From an uncultured Oscillospiraceae bacterium (GTDB lineage Bacteria > Bacillota > Clostridia > Oscillospirales > Oscillospiraceae): a DNA stretch of 5,799 nucleotides. The DNA lies in the NCBI GenBank assembly GCA_934654755.1, contig CAKUGQ010000032.1, forward strand, positions 1 through 5,799, given 5' to 3'. How positions within the stretch are numbered: the first letter of the stretch is position 1; each line of letters opens with the position of its first letter. The position numbers were made by a program, and so were the translations under genes. The notes beneath the pieces were generated by a model. The model searched no databases. It saw only the letters and a program-made list of their open reading frames with translations, and was not told the DNA's origin. This document shows, piece after piece, positions 1 through 5,599 of the stretch.

Positions 1-139
1 TGTAGAACAACTTGTTTTTTCAAATTGTCCAAGGTGTTTCTCTTTCTCGTTGTTTAATTTACAAGGTTCACTGCTGCATTACGCAGCATTCAGAAGCGTT
101 CGGAACCTCATCGGCTTGTTCCCTCCGTTCCGGCGCGAC
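1..139 (-). promoter_or_regulatory. Putative rRNA operon 5' leader (16S gene expected beyond the left edge)
   Basis: On the minus strand this noncoding stretch follows two very strong tandem promoters. At 69-50 it contains GAACCTTGTAAATTAAACAA, which resembles the conserved leader/spacer motif (boxA-like antitermination and processing region) found ahead of 16S and 23S genes in Firmicutes. A related, weaker copy (CACCTTGGACAATTTG) lies at 36-21. No open reading frame with a ribosome binding site is seen here. A leader is preferred over a 16S-23S spacer because the upstream neighbour is gerAB rather than an rRNA or tRNA gene. The rRNA gene itself is not in the window, so the assignment is inference from promoter architecture plus motif. 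Confidence 0.72.
72..88 (-). other. Small hairpin in the rRNA leader
   Basis: TGCTGC and GCAGCA form a perfect 6-bp stem around a 5-nt loop, immediately upstream (in transcription) of the GAACCTTG leader motif. It has no T-tract, so it is unlikely to be a terminator. A structural role in leader folding or antitermination-complex assembly is possible but not shown. Confidence 0.45.
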
Positions 140-145
140 TTCCTT

Positions 146-174
146 ATTCTAGCACGTCGAGCTTCGTTTGTCAA
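146..174 (-). promoter_or_regulatory. Proximal rRNA promoter (P2-like)
   Basis: The minus strand carries -35 TTGACA (174-169), a 17-bp spacer (168-152) and -10 TAGAAT (151-146), with TG of an extended -10 just before the -10 box. The -35 is a perfect housekeeping sigma match and the -10 differs at one base. A-tracts at 175-205 sit in the UP-element position. Transcription should start near 139. The strength and the tandem arrangement with the copy at 239-267 are typical of rRNA operons. Confidence 0.87.
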
Positions 175-207
175 GCACTTTTTTCGAGATTTTCCATCTT
201 TTTTCGC
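166..207 (-). repeat. Direct repeat copy B: A-tract UP-like element plus -35 box
   Basis: This 42-bp block consists, on the minus strand, of GCGAAAAAA, GAAAATC, CGAAAAAA, GTG and TTGACAAAC in that order. The same modules in the same order occur at 259-300, offset by 93 bp and differing by a few substitutions and single-base indels. It supplies the UP-like A-tracts and -35 box of the proximal rRNA promoter and is not translated in this copy. Confidence 0.75.
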
Positions 208-238
208 ACTCGACTCGGTCTTCCCAAACGGCTCCGCT

Positions 239-267
239 ATTTTATCACCAGTTCCCCGGTTTGTCAA
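239..267 (-). promoter_or_regulatory. Distal rRNA promoter (P1-like), overlapping the gerAB 3' end
   Basis: The minus strand carries -35 TTGACA (267-262), a 17-bp spacer (261-245) and -10 TAAAAT (244-239). The last three spacer bases are the gerAB TGA stop codon, and the -35 box and upstream A-tracts are translated as the GerAB C-terminal tail. The predicted start of transcription is near 232. The promoter is as good as the downstream copy and shares its flanking block. Confidence 0.85.
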
Positions 268-1255
268 CACTTTTTTTCGGATTTTCTGATTTTTTTTCGC
301 GTTTCTTTCCGGCTACCAACAGTAGTGCCATCAGAGGAATCAGACCCCAAAATATGGCACTGAGCCACGCAAGAAGGCGTTCGCTCAGACACACGCTGAG
401 CCAGATCGCTCCACTCCCAAGCAAAAAGTTCACCGCCGGGGAATAACGGAAGCTCGGCGCGAGCGCACCGGCAATCTCCGTATTGATCGCGCAGAACTGT
501 CCCAAAAGCGCAAAACCGCCGACCGTAAGTGCGGCGGAGACGAGCGGCTCCAGCCGCTCCATCGCACCGAACAGAGAAACGTTCTTGCTCATGAGATAAA
601 ACGCAAAGGGCTCGCGCGACGCAACCGCAGGCGATACGACACCCGCCGTAACAAAGGCGGCGGCAAAAACCAGCGCCACGCTCCCCGTCAGCCACGTCCA
701 CAGGCGGCACTTTGCGTCGCACCGCACTGCAAGAAGCGCTGCGCTCACCGGCGCAAGCAGCGCCGTCAGACGCGCAGGCGACAGCTCCGTAACCGGCTTC
801 AGCCAGCGGACTTCCGCCTGCGCGGCTCCGAACGCCAGCACGACGGCGTACAGCGCGGCAAGGAAAAAGAAACCGATCGCCGCAACGCGCCCGACAGCCG
901 GCGTCCCCTTCCCTGCCGCGTAAGCGGCCATAAGAAGCAGCAGCAGGCCAATCAGCGGCCGTGCGCCCGCGCTGGGATAGGCATCGCACAGACGTGCGGC
1001 GGAAGCGCCGAGCAACAGAAGATTTCCCGCATACACCAGAACAAGCAGCAGCCGTCCACCCGCACACTCGCTCAGCAGCCGAACGGGTGCGGCACAGCCG
1101 CGGCGCAGGCGGCAGCAAAATGCGATCAGCAACGCAACCGCCAGTGCACCGGCCGTGGCCCAAAGCCAACCCGCCCGCGGCAGCATCAAAACGGCGGAGA
1201 CGCTCAGCGTTCCGAATCCCAGCGCGCAAAGCTGCCGCGGGTGCGGTGCGCGCAC
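245..1255 (-). CDS. gerAB: GerAB-family germinant receptor B subunit (permease-like)
   Basis: This 336-residue, highly hydrophobic protein has about nine or ten membrane segments and belongs to the GerAB spore germination permease family, an APC-like transporter fold thought to bind the germinant in the spore inner membrane. The N-terminus (PRQLCALGFGTLSVSAVLMLP, residues 6-26) corresponds to the family's first helix. The stretch AYAAGKGTPAVGRVA (111-125) followed by a hydrophobic helix and WLKPV (151-155) matches the conserved middle region. It is slightly shorter than Bacillus GerAB (about 365 residues). The start is GTG, chosen because GGAG lies 6 nt upstream and overlaps the stop of the preceding gene, leaving a 3-nt gap. 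It is the last gene of the operon. The final 20 or so residues (KKREKKSENPKKSVDKP) are Lys-rich and are encoded by A-tracts that also serve as the upstream element of an rRNA promoter. Family identity is good; the ligand is unknown. Confidence 0.87.
   Translation of the reverse strand: MRAPHPRQLCALGFGTLSVSAVLMLPRAGWLWATAGALAVALLIAFCCRLRRGCAAPVRLLSECAGGRLLLVLVYAGNLLLLGASAARLCDAYPSAGARPLIGLLLLLMAAYAAGKGTPAVGRVAAIGFFFLAALYAVVLAFGAAQAEVRWLKPVTELSPARLTALLAPVSAALLAVRCDAKCRLWTWLTGSVALVFAAAFVTAGVVSPAVASREPFAFYLMSKNVSLFGAMERLEPLVSAALTVGGFALLGQFCAINTEIAGALAPSFRYSPAVNFLLGSGAIWLSVCLSERLLAWLSAIFWGLIPLMALLLVAGKKREKKSENPKKSVDKPGNW
259..300 (-). repeat. Direct repeat copy A: A-tract UP-like element plus -35 box, inside gerAB
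   Basis: This is the partner of the block at 166-207, also 42 bp long, with the same order of A-tracts followed by GTG and TTGACAAAC. This copy lies inside the gerAB reading frame and encodes the lysine-rich GerAB tail. The pair points to local duplication of a promoter module, or to strong shared selection on both. Confidence 0.75.
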
Positions 1256-1265
1256 CGCTTACTCC
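1256..1265 (-). promoter_or_regulatory. Ribosome binding site deciding the GTG start of gerAB
   Basis: GGAG at 1265-1262 lies 6 nt before the GTG at 1255-1253 and straddles the stop codon of the upstream gene. No ATG is available nearby in frame, so this site supports GTG as the start and suggests translational coupling. Confidence 0.7.
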
Positions 1266-1693
1266 AACGCCTGCGCGCGGAGCTTCCCGACGGTCTGGGC
1301 GCTTTCATGCGCGTTCAGCAGCGCATTGAGCGTTTCCGGGTCGCGCACGCTTTCGCACACATAGACCTGCGCGGCAGGACGCAGATCGCCGCTTTCCAGA
1401 ATTTCGTCGAGCAGCTCCGGCGAAACGGTCAGATTCTTATCGCAAAACACGATCTGCTCGGCCGTATCCAGATAGACCTCGCCCGCAGCCTGCTCGCGCA
1501 GATAGGCAATGGCCTCTTTCCACGAACGTCCGATGCCCTCGCCGAATTCCGTCACAACGCGGACGACATCGCCAAACGATTCGATTTGCAGGCTCTTGAC
1601 CGGCAGCAGCGTTGACGGATCAAACTCCCGAAACGGCCGCCCGATTACAAATACGAGCGCGATGACAAGGACGATGATAAGAAGCAGCTTCAT
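1259..1693 (-). CDS. Short GerAC-like protein, membrane-anchored (minimal germinant receptor C subunit)
   Basis: This 144-residue protein starts with a single hydrophobic segment (residues 2-18) and is otherwise soluble. It lies between gerAA and gerAB, the place where many clostridial operons carry gerAC. Residues 48-115 read like the second half of GerAC domain I: a GEG turn (51-53) and helix with KEAIAYL (59-65), then GEVYLDTAEQIVFC (71-84), then a helix with LLDEIL (94-99) and a final strand AAQVYVCE (107-114). Full GerAC proteins are about 370 residues, lipidated at an N-terminal cysteine, and have two further domains. Here both later domains and the lipobox are missing; the only cysteines are 84 and 113. 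The ATG has AGGAG 9 nt upstream, inside the last codons of gerAA, with a 6-nt intergenic gap. Operon position is certain; GerAC homology is an inference from pattern. It could instead be an unrelated accessory subunit. Confidence 0.6.
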   Translation of the reverse strand: MKLLLIIVLVIALVFVIGRPFREFDPSTLLPVKSLQIESFGDVVRVVTEFGEGIGRSWKEAIAYLREQAAGEVYLDTAEQIVFCDKNLTVSPELLDEILESGDLRPAAQVYVCESVRDPETLNALLNAHESAQTVGKLRAQALE

Positions 1694-1699
1694 AAACTC

Positions 1700-3157
1700 T
1701 CACTCCTGATTTCTTAAATCCTGCGGGTGCAGTCCCGCATCGCGGAATTTCTGCCGCGCCAGACGTCTGCGCAGCAGCGCGTTCGCACCGCGCACACCGC
1801 AAAACGGCGAAAGATAGGCAATATCAAAGGATTCCAGCCCCGCCAGATGGATCAGCAGGCACAGCGCGCCCGCCGTCAGGCCGAACAGTCCACCGAAGCC
1901 CGCCAGAAGCGCCAGCAAAAAGCGCCACAGGCGCAGTGCGCCGGCAAAATCCCGACCGGGAATGGCATAGCCGCAGATGCCCGCTGCGGCCACAACGATC
2001 AAGGCGGCGGGCGACAGGATCTTCGCGTCCACCGCAGCCGTTCCGACGACCAGACCGCCGATGATGGAAAGGCTCTGGCCGATCGACTGCGGCAGGGAGA
2101 CGCTTGCCTCCTGCAGAAGCTCAAACGCCATCAGCAGCCCCAACACCTCCAGCACCGTCGGAAACGGCACCGCATGCTTACTCTCGATGATCGCCTCCAA
2201 CAAACGTGTCGGCAGCATCTCCGGGTGATACGCCGTCATTGCAACATAGAGTCCGGGCAGCAACAGGCTCAGCAGCAATGCAAGATAACGCAGGACGCAC
2301 ACGAATGAGGCGGAGAGGAAATCCATCCCGCGATCCTCGGCGGAGCTCATCAGATAGGCCAGATCGACCGGCGCCAGATAGCCCAGCGGCAGGCCGTCGA
2401 CCAGCAGGCCGACACGACCGTCCAGCAGCGCCTGTGCAAAGCGGTCGGTACGCTCGGTATATTGCAGCAGCGGAAACGCCGTCGCCCGCGATCCAGTCAG
2501 ATACTCCTCCACGGCGGCAGGCGTAACCATACCGTCGATCTGAATTTCGGACAGTCTCTTTTCCATCCGCGCGATAAGCGACGGATCGGTCAGACCGTCC
2601 AGATAGACCAAGCTGACGTTCGTCAGACTCCTGCGTCCGACCTGCGTTTCATAAAACCGCAGATCCGGCGAACGCAGATGCCGACGCAAAAGGCTCGTAT
2701 TGGTGCGGACCGTTTCGGTGAAGGCGTCCTTCGGACCCTTGACGGTGTTCTCGACCTCCGGCGCGGAGGGCGAACGTTTTTCTCCCGTCTTGTCCTCAAA
2801 CGCGATGGCGCCCGCCTCCCCGAAAAGTACCACGCTGTAGCCGTTGACGAGCTTGGAAGCCACATCGTTCAGATCGCGGCACGGCTCGGCAACGGAATTA
2901 TAAACCGTCGAATGCAGCGCGCGATCGTAAAGCTCCCGCAGTCCGGCGGCAGCACTGTCCTGCATCAGCGGTTTGACGACAAATTCGGAAATATCCCCGC
3001 CGGAGGTCAGGCCGTCGATTGCATAAAGCACCAGCACGTGTCCGCCGATGTGCAGCTCACGCAGGTTCAGGTCGCCCGCGCCTTCAAAAATCGATCGAAT
3101 GTTCTCGTCCGTTACCGGGCCGCAATAGCCGCCGTCGGGCGAGCGTTGCACAGCCAT
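1700..3157 (-). CDS. gerAA: GerAA-family germinant receptor A subunit
   Basis: This 485-residue protein matches the GerA spore germination family throughout. Residues 15-270 form the N-terminal cytoplasmic region: TDENIRSIF (16-24), LYAIDGL (44-50), the hallmark GPKDAFTETVRTN (141-153), GRRSLTNVSLVYLDGL (174-189), FPLLQYTERTDRFAQALLDG (228-247) and VGLLVDGLPL (249-258). About five membrane segments follow from roughly 284 to 440, including YVAMTAYHPEMLPT (304-317) and the PFPTVLEVL stretch (331-339). The C-terminal tail is cytoplasmic. The protein acts in the spore inner membrane as part of the GerA-type nutrient receptor with the B and C subunits. Length is normal. The frame stays open upstream to 3256, but ATG 3157 is chosen because it has GAGGTGG just upstream, the family similarity begins there, and the upstream part spans a terminator and a promoter. 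First gene of a three-gene operon with a sigma-G-like promoter, so forespore expression is expected. Confidence 0.93.
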   Translation of the reverse strand: MAVQRSPDGGYCGPVTDENIRSIFEGAGDLNLRELHIGGHVLVLYAIDGLTSGGDISEFVVKPLMQDSAAAGLRELYDRALHSTVYNSVAEPCRDLNDVASKLVNGYSVVLFGEAGAIAFEDKTGEKRSPSAPEVENTVKGPKDAFTETVRTNTSLLRRHLRSPDLRFYETQVGRRSLTNVSLVYLDGLTDPSLIARMEKRLSEIQIDGMVTPAAVEEYLTGSRATAFPLLQYTERTDRFAQALLDGRVGLLVDGLPLGYLAPVDLAYLMSSAEDRGMDFLSASFVCVLRYLALLLSLLLPGLYVAMTAYHPEMLPTRLLEAIIESKHAVPFPTVLEVLGLLMAFELLQEASVSLPQSIGQSLSIIGGLVVGTAAVDAKILSPAALIVVAAAGICGYAIPGRDFAGALRLWRFLLALLAGFGGLFGLTAGALCLLIHLAGLESFDIAYLSPFCGVRGANALLRRRLARQKFRDAGLHPQDLRNQE

Positions 3158-3161
3158 AGCA

Positions 3162-3168
3162 CCACCTC
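3162..3168 (-). promoter_or_regulatory. Ribosome binding site deciding the gerAA start
   Basis: GAGGTGG at 3168-3162 lies 4 nt before the ATG at 3157. It selects this start over the longer open frame. Given the -10 box at 3181-3175, it would sit almost at the very 5' end of the mRNA. Confidence 0.7.
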
Positions 3169-3174
3169 GCAGCT

Positions 3175-3203
3175 TAGTATGGCACGGATTGGAATTTTTA
3201 TAC
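3175..3203 (-). promoter_or_regulatory. Sigma-G-like forespore promoter for the germinant receptor operon
   Basis: The minus strand reads GTATA (3203-3199), a 17-bp spacer, then CATACTA (3181-3175). The known Bacillus sigma-G consensus is a GHATR-type -35 and a CATACTA-type -10 with 17-18 bp between, so the -10 is an exact match and the -35 fits at all five positions. gerA-type operons are established members of the sigma-G regulon, which makes the match biologically coherent. Transcription would start around 3168, leaving a leader of only about 10-12 nt. Confidence 0.78.
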
Positions 3204-3218
3204 CCTGCGCCGACGCGC

Positions 3219-3252
3219 AAAAAGCGGCCCGCCTCGGTCGGAGGCGGGCCGC
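3219..3252 (-). terminator. Rho-independent terminator of the isomerase gene
   Basis: GCGGCCCGCCTC (3224-3235) and GAGGCGGGCCGC (3241-3252) form a perfect 12-bp GC-rich stem with a 5-nt loop. On the minus strand the hairpin is followed by TTTTT (3223-3219). It begins 20 nt after the stop codon of the upstream isomerase gene and separates it from the germination operon. Confidence 0.93.
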
Positions 3253-3272
3253 ACATACGGCGTTGCCGGGTT

Positions 3273-4826
3273 TTATTTTTCTGCGGTTTCGGTTTTCTTA
3301 TTATTGTTGCGGTAGATAATGTCGAAGATTCGCATCCGGCTGAAGTCGTAGCGCACGGGGTACTCGTTGTTCAGCTCCTTCAGATGCTCGGTGGTCATGG
3401 CGGAAACAAGCGTTCCCTTCGCCGCCTCAAACCACGCACGGGTCTCGGTGCGGCCGACAAAGTAGATAATGTGGTATCCGTAGGCCGTTTTCACGATGGC
3501 GGAATCGCCGTCCTTGCGGGCTTCATCGAAAATCCAGTCGTTAAACTCATCGACCATCTGGCCGGGCGCAACATCCTCATACAGGCCGCCCTTGTCGCCG
3601 TTCGTGTCCTTGGTGTACTCCTTGGCAAGCTCGGCAAAATAGTCGACGGTCGGGTTCTCCTTCCACAGCGCATAGACCTCGTTGGCCTTGCTCTCGGCGA
3701 CGGACCACGCGCTGGTAGACCAGGTCTTGCTGCCGGAATCGGATGTGGTATCCTTCTCGCCCTCGGGCTGGATAAGAATGTGCCGGACACTGACGTTATT
3801 GACCTTGGGATACTTTGAATAGGTCGTCTCGGCGTTCTTCGTGTATTCCTCCTCGACCTGCTCGTCGGTGAAGGACTTCTGCGCATTGGCATAGATGACG
3901 TTGTCATAGTAGGCCATGGCGGTATAGTAGAAACGCAGATAATTCTGATAAGCGGCGAGGTTCACACCGTCGCCGAACTGCTCCTGAAGATAGGTGTCGA
4001 TATCGGAGAAGCCCTCTTTGGCCGCTTCGGCGGCAAATTCGCCGTCCGGGTCGGTCACATCGTTGATCTTTTTGACCCATTCCTCAGGCAGCTCAAAGCC
4101 GTCCTTTTCCGCTGCGCGGCCCATGGCGTAGTAATTCTGGAAGTTGATGGTCGTCGTTTCCAGGAAGTACTGTTCCCAGGTGCGTCCGTCGGTAGCGCTC
4201 TGCGCGGAAAGCGACTTGGAGGCACTCAAGCCGACATAGCTCAGGTAGCTGCTGTAGTTGTTCATAAACTGATAGACATCCATCCAGAACAGCACCTGCA
4301 GCTCGGCATTGGTAATCAGCTCCTCGCCGTCGGTGCCGACCGCAACGGTGCGGTTCATCGTCCAGCTTCCGGGCTTGGCGGAGGTAACGGAGTAATTGCT
4401 GCGAGTGGTGATATCGGTCGAGCCGTAATGCGGCACAAGGAAATCGATCAGGAAATAACCGCCTACGCCCAGCGCTGCGATCAGAATACAGGCGGCGGTA
4501 ACAAGCGCGATCAGCCGCTTCGGCAGACGCTTTGCCGCCTTGCGCGCACTGATGGTCAGATCCTCGCACTGCGCGTCCAGCATGGCAAGGAAGCGGAGCA
4601 TTTTCTTCTCCGTCTGGAATATGAAGGTGTAGGCCATGCGGCTCTTGGTGGTCACACGGCAGGCCGTGTCCCTTTTGCGGTCGCGGCGGCAGAATGTCAG
4701 CTCGGATAGGGGGACGGTAATCGTATCACCGTCGGTCACAACGGTAAACTCCGTTTCTCCCAGAACGAGCGTTCCGGGTGTTTTCGAACCGTCGGGGTAA
4801 AGAACGGAAATTTTCTCCTCAGTCAT
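3273..4826 (-). CDS. Membrane-anchored parvulin-type peptidyl-prolyl isomerase with N-terminal PH/GRAM-like domain
   Basis: This 517-residue protein is predicted to help fold or mature proteins outside the membrane. Residues 1-90 form a small beta-rich domain ending in a helix (PDGSKTPGTLVLG, then ITVPLSEL, then YTFIF and KKMLRFLAML), resembling a PH/GRAM-like fold; this is inference. A basic stretch (95-104) precedes one membrane segment (about 105-130), giving a cytoplasmic N-terminus and an exported C-terminal part. Residues 170-340 are helical and SurA/PrsA-like. Residues 345-458 are a rotamase (PPIC) domain with VRHIL (His349), GDKGGL (410-415), GQMVDEF (422-428) and TAYGYHIIYF (447-456, His452), so the expected active-site residues are present. 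Unlike PrsA it has no lipoprotein signal. ATG 4826 has AGGAG 8 nt upstream. The frame is open further upstream to 5090, but that part spans the promoter. The gene has its own promoter and terminator. Client proteins are unknown. Confidence 0.88.
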   Translation of the reverse strand: MTEEKISVLYPDGSKTPGTLVLGETEFTVVTDGDTITVPLSELTFCRRDRKRDTACRVTTKSRMAYTFIFQTEKKMLRFLAMLDAQCEDLTISARKAAKRLPKRLIALVTAACILIAALGVGGYFLIDFLVPHYGSTDITTRSNYSVTSAKPGSWTMNRTVAVGTDGEELITNAELQVLFWMDVYQFMNNYSSYLSYVGLSASKSLSAQSATDGRTWEQYFLETTTINFQNYYAMGRAAEKDGFELPEEWVKKINDVTDPDGEFAAEAAKEGFSDIDTYLQEQFGDGVNLAAYQNYLRFYYTAMAYYDNVIYANAQKSFTDEQVEEEYTKNAETTYSKYPKVNNVSVRHILIQPEGEKDTTSDSGSKTWSTSAWSVAESKANEVYALWKENPTVDYFAELAKEYTKDTNGDKGGLYEDVAPGQMVDEFNDWIFDEARKDGDSAIVKTAYGYHIIYFVGRTETRAWFEAAKGTLVSAMTTEHLKELNNEYPVRYDFSRMRIFDIIYRNNNKKTETAEK

Positions 4827-4834
4827 GGTGTCAG

Positions 4835-4839
4835 CTCCT
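4835..4839 (-). promoter_or_regulatory. Ribosome binding site deciding the isomerase start
   Basis: AGGAG at 4839-4835 lies 8 nt before the ATG at 4826-4824. It fixes the start within a longer open frame and agrees with the promoter a short distance upstream. Confidence 0.75.
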
Positions 4840-4860
4840 GTTTTTGGGGATATTTTGTCT

Positions 4861-4889
4861 ATTGTAGCACATCGACCGGCAAAGCGCAA
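4861..4889 (-). promoter_or_regulatory. Housekeeping sigma promoter of the isomerase gene
   Basis: On the minus strand, -10 TACAAT (4866-4861) is preceded by TG in the extended -10 position. A -35 TTGCGC (4889-4884) lies 17 bp upstream. The -35 matches consensus at three of six positions and the -10 at five of six, with the extended TG compensating. Transcription should start near 4854, giving a leader of about 28 nt that contains the ribosome binding site. Confidence 0.72.
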
Positions 4890-4931
4890 GACGAAATCCC
4901 GACAGATCCGGAATTTCCTCCGCCCCGGACG

Positions 4932-4950
4932 AAAAAGGCGGCACACCGCC
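4932..4950 (-). terminator. Candidate rho-independent terminator (second of two)
   Basis: GGCGG (4937-4941) and CCGCC (4946-4950) pair around a 4-nt loop, and on the minus strand the stem is followed by TTTTT (4936-4932). It lies downstream of the kinase-like gene and just upstream of the isomerase promoter. The stem is short (5 bp) but pure GC. Confidence 0.6.
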
Positions 4951-4993
4951 CGTGCCGTCCTTGGCCCCGTCTGTACGGTCCGGCAGCACGCAG

Positions 4994-5025
4994 AAAAACA
5001 GCAGGCCTCCGCCGGAGCCTTCCGT
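4994..5025 (-). terminator. Candidate rho-independent terminator (first of two), bidirectional in form
   Basis: GGCCTCC (5004-5010) pairs with GGAGCC (5014-5019) around a 3-nt loop, with one bulged base. On the minus strand, TTTTT follows after six bases (4998-4994). The plus strand also has TTTTT (5025-5029) after a few bases. The T-tract is offset from the stem, so termination may be weak. It would end transcripts of the kinase-like gene, whose stop is about 85 nt upstream. Confidence 0.45.
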
Positions 5026-5103
5026 TTTTGGTGCAGGTAAAGAGACTTAACTCTGCATGACCGTGGGGTCAAACGCAATATGCTTGCCATGTAACAGGCG
5101 ACA

Positions 5104-5592
5104 TTATATTTTGCTCAAAAAATCATCGGCTTCTTTTCGGCTTTTGAAAACTATGACCTGTTTTTCCGTCCTGTATTTTTCGATCAAATCATATAGTCCC
5201 GGCAAAGAATGACTGGCAAAGCCTTTGATAAATTCCTCAAATTCCGGATCCAATTCTTTTTCTATCCACGGCATATCATAACGGACTTTTCCGAGCCGGT
5301 TGGTCACTCCCTGTAAACAGACCTCGGGCGGCAAGTCGAAGAGAAAGACCGTATCGCATTCTTTGAGCCGCATTTCAACCGTTCTTCCATAGTCGCCGTC
5401 AATGATCCACTCGTCAGCTGCAAGTATTTCCAATAATCTCTGGTCAAATTCTTCTCTCGGGATATGTGTTTTATCGGGCTTATGCCAGATGGCATCAAGG
5501 TGATATAACGGCAGACCCGTTTTTTTGTTCAGTTTTTCCGCAAAGGTGGTCTTGCCGCTTCCGGGGCATCCGATTACGATTACGCGCTTCAT
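5104..5592 (-). CDS. Small P-loop nucleotide kinase-like protein (FlaR/topology-modulation family type)
   Basis: This 162-residue protein has a Walker A motif GCPGSGKTT (residues 8-16) directly after a hydrophobic first strand, as in adenylate- and shikimate-kinase-like proteins. The pattern that follows, LDAIWHKPDK (32-41), then EWIIDGDY (61-68), MRL (74-76), DTVFLFDLP (80-88) and TNR (97-99), is typical of the small ATPases annotated as topology modulation protein FlaR or AAA-family ATPase. Their substrate is not established, so no function beyond ATP or nucleotide binding is claimed. The length is normal. The frame opens at 5640, but ATG 5592 is chosen because AAAGGAGG lies 7 nt upstream and the first strand must begin there. 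The coding region is less GC-rich than its neighbours (46 G/C in the 120 bases 5161-5280), which may indicate a separate origin. I see no convincing promoter of its own. Confidence 0.8.
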   Translation of the reverse strand: MKRVIVIGCPGSGKTTFAEKLNKKTGLPLYHLDAIWHKPDKTHIPREEFDQRLLEILAADEWIIDGDYGRTVEMRLKECDTVFLFDLPPEVCLQGVTNRLGKVRYDMPWIEKELDPEFEEFIKGFASHSLPGLYDLIEKYRTEKQVIVFKSRKEADDFLSKI

Positions 5593-5599
5593 TGTGAGT

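Noticed and set aside
50..446. Plus-strand open frames of 79 and 92 residues at the left end
   Set aside because: They run across the rRNA promoters and A-tracts in antisense, and their Phe/Ser-rich composition simply reflects the T-rich complement.
264..1229. 321-residue open frame on the minus strand overlapping gerAB
   Set aside because: It runs in another frame of the same strand, is rich in Arg, Cys and Gly, has no membrane or domain pattern, and is explained by the high GC of gerAB.
3158..3256. N-terminal extension of the gerAA frame by 33 residues
   Set aside because: The extension spans the upstream gene's terminator hairpin and the sigma-G-like promoter, lacks GerA similarity, and has no ribosome binding site as good as the one before ATG 3157.
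2462..3319. 285-residue plus-strand open frame
   Set aside because: It is antisense to gerAA, crosses the sigma-G-like promoter and the terminator, and has a composition typical of a GC-rich shadow frame.
3189..3818. 209-residue plus-strand open frame
   Set aside because: It is antisense to the PPIC domain of the isomerase, whose motifs on the minus strand are unmistakable. It has no supporting domain of its own.
5044..5072. Possible promoter TTGACC, 17 bp, TAAGTC on the minus strand
   Set aside because: The -10 matches consensus at only two positions, and two terminator-like hairpins follow before the next gene.
4827..5090. N-terminal extension of the isomerase frame by 88 residues
   Set aside because: It covers two terminator-like hairpins and the promoter at 4861-4889, is rich in Cys and Arg without domain character, and the AGGAG before ATG 4826 gives a better start.
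5056..5090. Possible second sigma-G promoter with GCATA in the kinase-isomerase gap
   Set aside because: The would-be -10 (CATGCAG) does not fit the CATACTA-type pattern, and hairpins separate it from the isomerase gene.
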